Assembly (NCBI GenBank): GCA_930367215.1
Contig: OV884059.1
Location: 243,473,803-243,537,802 of the forward strand
DNA from: Pollenia angustigena
Lineage: Eukaryota; Arthropoda; Insecta; Diptera; Polleniidae
Direction of reading: 5' to 3'
DNA: 64,000 bases
Position 1 is the stretch's first letter. Every line of letters begins with the position of its first letter. This document shows positions 1 to 9,344 of the stretch, in pieces. A model generated the notes under the pieces. It did no database searches and had not been told where the DNA came from. It saw only the letters and a program-made list of their open reading frames with translations. The translations under genes were made by a program, and so were the position numbers.

Positions 1-289
1 CGGTGCTCTGGAATATATATAAATGCAATTTTGTAATAACTCTAATATGATAGCGGATTTAGTTTCAAGATCATGTATGGATGAAAATAGGACTAAAAAA
101 AGAAAAAAAGAAATGATCCACGACTTAAATTTTTTTAATTTGCAAAAAAAATATGTCGCCAAATCGTCGTGGATCATTTCTTTTTTTCTTTCTTTAGTCC
201 TATTTTCATTTATACATGATCTAGAAACTAAATCCGCTTACATATTAGAGTTACTTCAAAATTGCATTTATATATATTCCAGAGCACCG
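1..289. repeat. Near-perfect foldback (hairpin) repeat
   Basis: The first about 125 bases (from CGGTGCTCTGG) return as a reverse complement ending in CCAGAGCACCG at 289, with a short unpaired centre near 126-167. A reading frame across it is a by-product of the palindrome. The arms are nearly identical, so the element is probably young. Its left edge may lie outside the window, so no target duplication can be scored. It is most likely a hairpin-type MITE of unknown superfamily. Confidence 0.8.
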
Positions 290-826
290 TGTAAAATGCG
301 TCTAATTTACCCACAAGAAGTGGGTAATCATCACCCTATACTGCACTGGACCGATGACATTGTGTTTTTTGGGACGCATTGAACATACTTGAATTTCTCA
401 AATTCAACAATTTTGATTGCTGACGTTGCCTTTTATATAGAAATAAGCCTTGTCGAAAAAATAATTTTTTAAAGAAAATTTGCGTTATTTTCGATAAAAC
501 AATTTTATCATTTGCATGTAGCGTTGAACGCTATATCCGTCCATGGTGATTTGGCAGAACAGAAAAAATAAATGACTGCTTACTCCAAAAATAAAGTTTT
601 ACAATATGGCCGCTATGAAAAGCCGAAGTTCGGAAGTCTCTATTGGAAGACTTTTCCATATATATTTTATAAACTGGAGCAGTCTAACATTTTTTTTTTT
701 TTTTTTCTTCATGAATATAAAAAAACTTTAATATTGTTGATTCATATATGAGATGATTTGGTTTCTTCGATTTTGTGTAATTTTTCATACATAAATGAAG
801 GGATCGTTAAACTACGCTACTTATTC
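290..826. other. AT-rich stretch, no gene seen
   Basis: No coding signature, RNA gene or clear repeat boundary was seen. There is a small CCCAC/GTGGG hairpin near 310-325 and a poly-T run near 690-707. Confidence 0.5.
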
Positions 827-834
827 ATATTGTT

Positions 835-1896
835 CAAGACGAATTCAACAAGGTAAACTCGTTGCTACAACAATTACAACTCTAACAAAAATAACAGGCA
901 TTTTGTTAGTGTAACAAATCCGATTTGTCAAAATAGTTGTTTACGAAAAGTGAGAGTAAAAAGTAAACAACAAAAAATTTTATTGATTTTTTACCAATTT
1001 AAAGCTGTGTGTTTATGAACCAATCTTAACAAAATTTAATGGATTCTATGTTTTAGAAGATTTAATGAGAAATATAAAGTTTAAAGGCACGTTTTTTTAC
1101 ATTTGGTTATTTGACTCGTTTCCTACTAAACCGATTGTGGTAGAGTTCAATTCCGAAATGCTTAGGAGAAGTGGAAATAATTGTACACCAATATTGTTCT
1201 TGTCCTTTAAGTTCTTTTGAGAGTGTTTTGAACAGACGGACATGGCTAAATAGACTTAGAATTGCTCAAGGATCCAGCATAGTTTTCATATGAATTTGCG
1301 ATTTTCCACTGCATTTGTAAACGTATGTGGCCAATATTGGTGTCTTTTGAAAGCTTTTGAATAGATCTTTCTGAAAATGTAAAATTTATCCAAAAGTTGT
1401 TAACTCTTTAGCTCCTTAAACAATTTTAACAAAAATTTTTATCAAAATGTTACGGAAGTGCACTAGGAAACAAAAATGTAATCAAATAAACCCCAGCTTC
1501 GCTAAATAAACCTTTTCCGCATAGCCGGCCTTCAGTCGGGCGCAAGGATTTTCTCATCTATGGTATGACAAACACCGACTTCGCTAAATAAAGCTTCTCC
1601 GCATAGCAATTGATATGCTTACTACCTATAAACTCTTGTATTGTCGCAAACTCATCGCCACTCCTTAATGGATTAAGAATTTTTAAATAAAATGTTCATA
1701 TTCAGAAAGAACTATTTAAAAGCTCTTAAATTATAACAGTATTAGCTATATGCTTTCAGAAATGTAGTGGGGAATCGCAAATTTATATGAAAACTTTATT
1801 TTCCCTTTTCCATTCCCCTTTGTCTTTTTATTTGGACCGGATTTTAAAGCTGACGAACAGGTGTTCTAAAGAGTTAACCTTGTTGAATTCGCCTTG
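835..1896. mobile_element. TIR element (CAAGGCGAATTCA family), 8-bp TSD
   Basis: The ends are inverted repeats of about 24 bp: CAAGACGAATTCAACAAGGT at the left and the complement of CAAGGCGAATTCAACAAGGT at the right. The flanks are an exact 8-bp direct duplication, ATATTGTT, at 827-834 and 1897-1904. This makes it a complete insertion of 1,062 bp without a transposase gene. An 8-bp duplication fits the hAT or P superfamilies. Two shorter relatives lie at 44967-45100 and 60838-61062. An 82-bp repeat lies inside at about 1490-1618, and a phrase typical of DINE-like repeats (gacggacatggct) lies near 1237. Confidence 0.85.
1490..1618 (-). repeat. 82-bp minisatellite, about 1.5 units
   Basis: The phrase tcgctaaataaa recurs exactly 82 bases later (1499 and 1581), with gcgcaaggattttctc and a GGCC-rich knot between. 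This is the reverse-oriented form of the unit that is tandem at 5338-5664 and 35950-36290. It is embedded in the TIR element 835-1896. Confidence 0.75.
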
Positions 1897-1916
1897 ATAT
1901 TGTTAAGGCTTATCAG

Positions 1917-2847
1917 CAGTGTTGCCATAACTGTTTGATGAGAATATGCCTAAATTTCAAAAAAAAACCTGCTTAAATCTGCTAAATCTTAAAATAAAGA
2001 AAATATGCTTAAAATCTGCTAAAAATATGTTAAATTTGTACAAAAAAAAAAAAAAAAATATACTGAATTTAAAAAAAAAAATATTGTGCTTAAAATCTGC
2101 TTAATATAAAAAAGGAGCTTTAATATATATTTAATTAAAAATTTTATTCAAAAAAAGTATAAGAACAATGCGAAAAACGAAGATGTGTATCAATTTGAAT
2201 ATGAAATTGTTTGAAAATATGTTTTTTAAGATTGATTGAAACAAAATTTGCTAAAAAAAATTCTGCTTTTCTAAAAAAATCTAATAGATCTGCTTTTGGG
2301 CAAGGAAATATGCTAAAAAGCAGTTACCATATTTAAAAAAAAAAAAAAATATCCAATATCCCAACTCAATCTGCTAAATCTAGCAGAAAATATGCTAAAA
2401 TGGGATAAACAGACATTTCAACGAAAAAATAAATTTGACAAAAAAAAAAAAACACACACAGGCAAAACAATACATTCCCGTATAAATTGCCGAAAACTAC
2501 AACAATATGTATGAAAAATGATAAAGTCGAACAAATTAAAATTTATTATTCATAAATGAACAAGAGCAAATTGATTTTTATTCTTCATGTTCATGAATTA
2601 AAATCAGCAGCAGAATTAATTAACTTCAATTGAACGTAGTACCAATACTATGCAAAAAATATTCTTTCTACAAAATAATGAACAAGGATTAAACAGTAGA
2701 GCAGCTTCCAGAATACAAAAATATTCTTGAACTTTGTGAGCGCAAGTCTTTTTGTTGTTTATTAATGGTATTTAACCATGTCTTCTTACATCGTGAAAAA
2801 AATAATTACATACATGTGGGATTGGTATTACTGTTCTGGCAACACTG
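1917..2847. mobile_element. hAT-like element with CAGTGTTGCCA ends
   Basis: The ends are CAGTGTTGCCATAACTGT and the complement of CAGTGTTGCCAGAACAGT. Inside both ends are many copies of atatgctaaa and tctgctaaatc, the usual layout of hAT subterminal binding motifs. The 8 bases outside each end do not match, so the target duplication is lost or the ends are not one original pair. No coding sequence was seen. Confidence 0.6.
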
Positions 2848-2926
2848 ATCTCCTGTCAATTTAACAAATCACTTGCCGGTGGAATGACAAAAAAGACAAC
2901 AGACGAAGGACAAACAAACAGTTAGT

Positions 2927-3204
2927 ACCCAGTAAAAACTTCGCTTACAAAATAATGTGTTGAGTAATCAGATAAACATAAGAGCACTACTTACAATTCT
3001 ACTGAAAGAACCAATGAATTTTACAAGGGATGTCCCAAAATGAACGCATTCAAAAGTAAGTCATTATTTTTTTTTTACTTAAATGCATCCAGAAAAAAGT
3101 AGTTATAGAAGTTGTTATAGATGTAGTTATAGAAGAAAGCTACAAAATAATGAGTTAAAGAAGCCATTCATTTTGAAAAAGTAGGCGAAGTTTTTACTGT
3201 GTAA
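2927..3204. mobile_element. MITE with TACCCAGTAAAAACTTCGC ends
   Basis: The left end reads acccagtaaaaacttcgc and the right end is its inverted copy, gcgaagtttttactgtgt, about 275 bp apart. A solo reversed copy of the left end lies at about 39005-39050, showing it is a dispersed family. No clear target duplication was found. A GTAAGT near 3055 lies inside the MITE and was not used as a splice site. Confidence 0.6.
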
Positions 3205-4415
3205 GTGCACATTGAGTTGAGTAGTAATATTCTAAAAAACTACTTACATAAGCTAAATTCAACAAAAATATTAAATGAAATGTAAAATGAAATATTGAAT
3301 TAATTGTAAACTAAATATTAAATGAAAAACTAAATTAAAGAACTAAGTGAAAATGAATTAAATAAAAGAAGCCAAGATGAACTAAATTTTAATTCTAAAA
3401 TTAAACGTTTATATTGAAGTGTGGCCGAGTCTTGGTAAGAATCCTACATACATGTAGTAACTCATACTCATAAATTTTTTGTGTTAAACATTTGTATAAC
3501 AATAATTTTTAAAACTATACACTATCCCGACAGCTTATTTGTATAATTATTATATATTTGAGCTACCGAATTTAAGTATGTACTTTGTAAACAGAATGAA
3601 ATTAGAATTGAATATTCTATAAGAGAAGTGAAATTTTGCCGTTCAGTGACTTTATGCAGATATTATCTTGTATGTGTTTTGATTGGTTACTTTAAAACAT
3701 CACAAAAGCAGAAATTCTATTGAAAGTATGTACTTAATATATGTCAGTATGTTTATATATTTTTCACAAAATCATGCCAGAAATAAATAAATAATCTCTT
3801 TTTTATTTCTACGGTGTGAATGTGCTGTCGTGCAAACGAGAGCGAGCTAGATTTACCTTCATTAATAAAAAAAACTATAAAATAATCAAAAGTATCTGAT
3901 ATTATCAACAATCAACAACTACAAATGGCAAAAATCAAATAATTACTACTGCTACCACCTTCCACAGTACCACTACCACGCTGCCAAAATAACTACAATC
4001 CCAGATATCAACAAAGCAGGAATTAGTGTAGTTGGCGGTAGCATTTGAAAAGGACTTTCTAACATTCAACTGATAATTGTCCGATAATTAGCGAAATAAA
4101 AAAACGCCAGCCATTTCAGAAACACACAGATACGAATGTACGAATTTGTATATAAAAACATTGTGTGTGTGTGTGTTTATGTGGTTGGTTGATTGGTTAA
4201 GCACAGTCAGTCGGAAAAAAGCACACAAAATGTAACAAATTAAGATCTTAAAATGAAATGAGATTTTAAATACGTAGGCAACATTTGGCACTGATGCCAA
4301 AAATTTAATGATATTATAACGTAAATAAATAGTTTCACTCCAGCATGTAACGACAGCTTCCAATATTAAAAAAAAGCACAAGAGATGAGAACTCAACAGA
4401 AAAGATATGTGTGTC
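3205..4415. other. AT-rich stretch with a short GT microsatellite
   Basis: No gene was seen. There is a short (GT)n tract near 4163-4177 and monotone A-rich sequence at 3280-3380. The open frames are of the length expected by chance at this base composition. Confidence 0.5.
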
Positions 4416-5146
4416 CATTAGGGTGGTTCAAAAAAGGGAACATCATTGATTAGCGAAATTTTGAAGATTTAACTATTAATGGAACACGGTACAAGATAAT
4501 TAAGAAAACTATACAACGGCAGCTTTAATGATTAGAAAACCCGCACTTTAAAGGTTTTAAAAATCGATTTATAAATTGTATTTGAAAAATAATAAAATAC
4601 ATGCCAATTTTTTACTTAAGCTTTTTCCACACACATTAAAACATACAGTTACTCACAACATAAGTGGGACACCACTAAAAAATATTTAGTTTAAATACTT
4701 TATGCTACACAATTACTTTATGTAGGTCCGAATTAAATTGAAATAATGTAATTCATATAATGCATGTAAAATGAAGTATTGTAAATGAAAATTCTTAAAT
4801 TAAGTTAAAGCTTTAATTTTGAACTGCAAAAACTTAAAGTGTGACTAAAATTGATTTTTTTTAATTTCTTCTAAGATTTTTTGCACAATTTACCATGTAA
4901 AACTTTGTTACCACAAACATACGTGGGTAAAATCTGGACAAAATTTATTTGCACTTTTATATTTTTAGGTGGTGGCATGTCATAACGTCCAGTGTCATAG
5001 TGTCCATGGACGTTATGACACTCCAAAAAGTGTCATAATGTCCATGGACACAATGACACTTTGCAAATGGACACTATGACACTTTCAAAAGTGTCATTAG
5101 GTCCATAATTACTAAAGTTAAATACAAAAAAATGATCTGCATACAC

Positions 5147-5310
5147 GCAGAGAAAAATATGTTTCATTATGGTCCCAACCAACAAAACTATTTTTAAAGA
5201 AACTAATTTAACCATAATATGGTTGCCGGTGACAATGATTTGGTTAAATGAAACATAATATGGTAAACATTTTTTAAAATGTGGTTTTGCTGCTTTTTCT
5301 CTGGGTGTAT
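5147..5310. repeat. Small foldback with ATACACGCAGAGAAAAA ends
   Basis: The left end is atacacgcagagaaaaa and the right end the complement of atacacccagagaaaaa. The end type resembles that of the larger element 6360-7398 (CACGCAAAGAAAAAACATGG). It is probably a short non-autonomous relative lodged between the palindromic arrays. Confidence 0.5.
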
Positions 5311-5337
5311 ATATTAAATATATACAAAACACTTTTG

Positions 5338-5664
5338 GGCGCAAGGATTTTCTCCTCTATGGTATAACAAACACCGGCTTAGCTAACTAAAGCTTCTCTG
5401 CATAGTCGGCTTTCGTTCAGAAACAAGGAAGATTTTAGAAGCTTTACTTAGCGAAGCCGGTGTTTGTTATACAATAGAGGAGAAAATACTTGCGCCCGGC
5501 CGAAGGCCGGCTGTGCAGAGAAGCTTTAGTTAGCGAAGCAGGTGTTTGATATACCATAGAGGAGAAAATCCTTGCGCCCGGCCGAAGGCCGGCTGTGCAG
5601 AGAAGCTTTAGTTAGCGAAGCCGGTATTTGTTATACCATAGAGGAGAAAATCCTTGCGCCCGGC
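5338..5664. repeat. 82-bp GC-richer minisatellite array
   Basis: The unit boundary tgcgcccgg occurs at 5491, 5573 and 5655, an exact 82-bp period. Each unit holds agaagctttagttagcgaag, tataccatagaggagaaaat and a ggccgaaggccgg inverted repeat. The part before about 5430 is in the opposite orientation, so the array is itself inverted. A 65-codon open frame here is a by-product of the repeat. Base composition is well above the surrounding AT level. Confidence 0.9.
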
Positions 5665-5849
5665 CAAATTTGTTTACATTTTAATATTTTTCATTATAAG
5701 TTAAGTTATGGACATTATGACACTTTGCAAAGTGTCATAACGTCCGCGAACGATATGACATTTCTTTGATGGACGTTATGACACTTTTGAAAGTGTCATA
5801 ATGTCCCTGTATCCCTCTACCACTCTACCACTCTTTTTATAAACACTCG

Positions 5850-6265
5850 CAACCTGTGACCGCACAATATAGTGACTGGAAAAATGCGCAGTGCCAAGCC
5901 CATTCAAAGTAAATATTCCTAACGGAATCTAATGAAACTTGGCACACATATTTAACTACGGTAAGTGGGAGTGCCACGCTTATTCAAAATAATCTTATTA
6001 AAATTGACACCATACCTCAAAAAAGTTTCCCCGTGCACCCTCTAATATATAAATTTTTGCATGGAGCTTTCGAAATTTTTTTTGCCGAACGTATGGTCGC
6101 TTTTTTTATATTTTTCGTTATATCTAAGGCATTTAGAGTCCGATCTTAAAGTGTGATATATGATATGTTTTTGTCTCGAGAACACCAATGTTTTACCGTT
6201 AGGGGCCATTGACCTATTTATCCACCAGATCTCTGTTCGTACAACCCTAATGTACCACCCTAATG
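5850..6265. repeat. Fragment of DINE-like dispersed repeat
   Basis: Phrases such as aacttggcacacatattt and ggtaagtgggagtgccacgc resemble the body of DINE/Helentron-type repeats of flies. The boundaries are unclear. The segment ends in accaccctaatg, which pairs with cattagggtggt at 4417-4428; these may be outer ends of an old composite element. Confidence 0.35.
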
Positions 6266-6359
6266 TTAGAAAATTAAACTCGCAAGAAACTTATAAACTT
6301 TTGCTAAGGAAGTAATTCGATAATTTTAGGAGAAACATGTATTACTATAATTGCTGCTG

Positions 6360-7398
6360 CACGCAAAGAAAAAACATGGTTGATACAATCAGAATCGCAA
6401 ACTATCATTAATGTTTGTGGTTATGATTGTGTCAAACACGTCTTATGTAACAATATATGTTCACACATAATGTTATAGTTAATTATTGTCTCAAACATAT
6501 TATTATGTTCAGAAGAAAAACGCAAACGATTATTCAAACCATGTTTCTATATTTCCTAACACCATGCAACATGTCTATTTTAACATGTTATATGGTTGTC
6601 ACAATAAAACCAATAAAATATTTAATATCAAGAATATATTTTTTTATTAAAAACACATATATAATTCAAATACATATAAAGTATATACATATATTAAAAA
6701 AAATAACATTAAATACTAAAATTTAGCACTTGTAAAAATGAAGTAAAGACAAACTTACTTTTTTTCTATTATAAAATCCACTATTTTAATACACTCTGGA
6801 ACAGCAATTGAAATAATTTCCAAGACGGCTTCAATGTTGTAGGGTTTCTTGGCTGTTAGAAAGGCAACGTTATTGCATATTTATACTTGATTATAATTTT
6901 AAATAAAAAACATACCTGTTTCAATAAACTAATTTATTTTGTAAAACTTCTTAATTATTTTGTAATCATTCATGTTTGCCGATTAACTGATGCTCGCGGA
7001 CGGAAGAAATTTTTTTTCTTTATAAACACACACTGTTGGTTTTAACAATAAATGTTTGCTCATTTAGAAAATGTATTTTAAAGCAAACAAAAATTATGGT
7101 ATTAAACATACCTTTTGTGTGCAACTAGTATTATGATTTTAAATGTATAGTTGAAAATATATTTATTATAGTAGCAAACATTTCACATAATTTAATATGT
7201 TTAGCAAGATCAGAGTAACTTTTTAGGTGTAAAACACCATATAATATTATTATAGTGATTTTAAAAATGTTGAGGACAAAAAATATTTTTTCAAGTTATA
7301 TTAGGACTATAATAAAATTATTAGGGTAAACATATAAGGCAAATATGAATAAAAATGGTCGTAGTGACCACTCAGTAACCATGTTTTTTCTCTGCGTG
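6360..7398. mobile_element. TIR element carrying a split gene remnant
   Basis: The left end CACGCAAAGAAAAAACATGG is matched by an inverted right end (CCATGTTTTTTCTCTGCGTG), giving an element of about 1.04 kb. The outside bases show no convincing target duplication. The interior is very AT-rich except for a minus-strand segment (6759-6973) with start codon, intron and donor site. It is probably an internally deleted derivative of a gene-bearing transposon. Confidence 0.65.
6759..6973 (-). pseudogene. 5' exons of an unidentified split gene inside a TIR element
   Basis: Reading right to left, ATG at 6973-6971 sits in a good insect start context (aaacATG) and opens exon 1, which ends at 6916. 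A 63-base intron (6853-6915) has GTATG at its 5' end and a tctaacag acceptor. Exon 2 (6759-6852) stays in frame and encodes KKPYNIEAVLEIISIAVPEC followed by more hydrophobic residues. It ends at a GTAAGTTTG donor, so further exons are implied but absent. TAG at 6931-6929, after 14 codons, breaks the frame. A TCAGTT initiator-like motif lies about 12 bases upstream of the ATG. I do not recognise the family. It is most likely the 5' end of the parent transposon's own gene, or a captured host gene. Confidence 0.5.
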
Positions 7399-8562
7399 TG
7401 AACACTCGTCAGTTGGTATTTATCAGAGGCGGTGCAAGCCATAAATGATTAAAATCTGTCTACAACTTTTGATTTTATTCACAAAACATGAAAAATTTCA
7501 ATTAAACTTAAGAATTTCATAAGACGCCATATTTGTATGGGAGCCCCCTGAGGGGTGAAGATAAAGCACAAGCATGTTTTAGAAAAAGTTAAGAACACAA
7601 AACTAATTGAGGTCGGTCATACATTTTATCCCCCTAGGGGCGACTGACAACGCCTAAAGGCTCAACCATAATGTGCTTAAGTTGGCTTAAGCAAATGTGC
7701 GAACACATGTAAACCGTATGAGTCAAACCATATTGAACTTAAGAAAACTTTTAGTTAAGTTAAGTTTTTTAAAGCATTTCATTTGCTGAAGCAAAGTGCG
7801 AAACTGATCGTTTCACTTAATCATTAAGAAAGTATGAACTCTAAATTTAAAAATTTTCAGTAAAAGCATTCTTAAATTTTATATTAATGGCGATTTCTGA
7901 GAAATATTCTGCACTTTTGTTACATGTTCTACATTTTTGTGTTCGTTTGTACAAAAAATACAACTGTGGGAAACATTTTCAAGTTCTTCTGTGAAGAACT
8001 ACTACTTTGTTTGTACAACCAATGTTTATTTTGCTTGTCATAATTCATACCGCTCATAATTTTGTGGAAATATTGTTCTATAACAAAATATAACATACTA
8101 AAATGAAAAAAGTCTATGAATATTATTATTGTTTAAAATTTTCCGAGCCATAAGTGATGTCAATATTTGTTTCCAAACCGCAATAGTGTGCATAAACCGC
8201 TCAAATAGCTTTAAAAATCGCTCATGAAGCACATAAACGATTAAAGTGTTATAGTTGTAAAAGAAAGCGGCTAATTTTGTTGTATTGAAGTTGCACAACA
8301 TGTAACACTTCGAGTGATTATAGGTAACATTAGAAAGTGTAACATGTATTTACTGTAACAGATTTTTCTCAGAAAAAAAATCGCCAATAGGTATGTTAAA
8401 ACGAATTTTTAAACCAACTTTTTTATTACCAAAAAGTAGACAAAATATCCCGATATTTTAACAGTGGGTTGATATGAATATAACGTGTCGAATTTTTTTA
8501 CAAAAAGAGAAAAAATAAATCTTATAAGTTACTACCCTTTTTATGATCAAGTGCGATATATT
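7399..8562. other. AT-rich stretch, no gene seen
   Basis: There is a small cccctaggggcga palindrome near 7631, and sequence with several cttaag motifs at 7675-7760. No coding, RNA or mobile-element boundary was found. Confidence 0.45.
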
Positions 8563-9224
8563 CACCCCTATCGTGAATAACAAGTGGAATTTTTGTTCCC
8601 ATGAAATTTTCATTCCCCTCGAAGGGAAAAAAGCAATCGTGAATCTCATGTGAAAAATTTTCCACGCTGTCAGTTCCAGTGAATGTAAAAAAAGAAGAAA
8701 GATTAAAAAAAATTAAAAATCAATGAAATTTTGGTTCAAAAATATACAAGTATTTATTTTAAAGAAAAGTTAAAATAATAAAGCAAAATATTAAGTACTG
8801 GAGGGGTAGTTTGATTACAACGTTAGTTTTTTGCACTTTTTAAATTTAATGTAGTAAAATATTTTCCAAAATTCTGCCACCAAGTCAATCGAAAGCTTCA
8901 CAAATCCGCAGGCAATCGACCTGTTGTTTTGCATTTTGTTGAACAATATATCGGTTTGTGCCTTATTAACTTTATTAACCCTTTATATTCGATTTATGGG
9001 AGGAGCTACTTACTTACATGTTCTGTTCCCTAGCAAAAATAAAGTGAGAAAATCTAAGGGAAATGTGAACAAATTTCCCTTATCGTGAAAAATTTTTTTC
9101 CCGTGAACATTTTTTCACGTTATTATTCTCCTTTGAATGACATTTTTTCATGCGAGTTGTTTATAATCGCAAATATGTGAAAAGGGGGAAAATTACGAGG
9201 GAAAAATTATTCACGATAGGGGTG
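8563..9224. mobile_element. TIR element with CACCCCTATCGTGAATAA ends
   Basis: The left end CACCCCTATCGTGAATAA at 8563 recurs inverted, ending at 9224. Both flanks read ATT (8560-8562 and 9225-9227), a possible 3-bp target duplication. Inside, on the minus strand, is a broken Myb/SANT-like open frame (8815-8982). A 3-bp duplication together with a Myb/SANT-like protein is the pattern of PIF/Harbinger transposons, though their duplication is usually TTA or TAA. Confidence 0.65.
8815..8982 (-). pseudogene. Myb/SANT-like (zeste/MSANTD-type) N-terminal fragment
   Basis: The open frame runs from 8982 down to a stop at 8815. It includes KAQTDILFNKMQNNRSIACG and SIDLVAEFWK. The spacing of leucine, acidic and WK residues, and the AxGF-like turn, resemble the first helices of trihelix Myb/SANT-like DNA-binding domains carried by Harbinger elements and zeste-related proteins. 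After FWK the sequence degrades into lysine-rich residues and a stop, so the domain is truncated. Assignment is by eye; confidence in the family is modest. Confidence 0.4.
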
Positions 9225-9344
9225 ATTATTTAAAATTATTCTCGTACCTTCTTCTTCCTCTTCATCATCACTATCGCTGCTACAGTGCAATAGAAATATC
9301 TAAGAGGTTTACAGACTTTTCGTATGGGGGATGGAGGATAATAT

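Larger units (their letters stand above)
4978..5806. repeat. Palindromic GTGTCATAATGTCC arrays flanking a composite repeat
   Basis: Near-identical copies of agtgtcataatgtcc in both orientations cluster at 4978-5107 and again at 5706-5806, many forming direct palindromes. The two clusters bracket about 600 bases that hold a small foldback (5147-5310) and an 82-bp minisatellite (5338-5664). The layout is that of a foldback element with repetitive arms. No target duplication was identified. Confidence 0.65.

Noticed and set aside
23..382. 119-codon open frame
   Set aside because: It lies almost wholly in the hairpin repeat; the peptide reflects two complementary arms and has no gene context.
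3049..3062. GTAAGTCA donor-like sequence
   Set aside because: Inside the MITE 2927-3204, with no acceptor or open frame.
4088..5344. Two ~100-codon minus-strand frames
   Set aside because: Composition is that of AT-rich non-coding DNA and the second crosses repeat boundaries.
4417..6265. CATTAGGGTGGT inverted pair as one 1.85-kb element
   Set aside because: Only 12 bases match and there is no target duplication; could be chance or unrelated ends.
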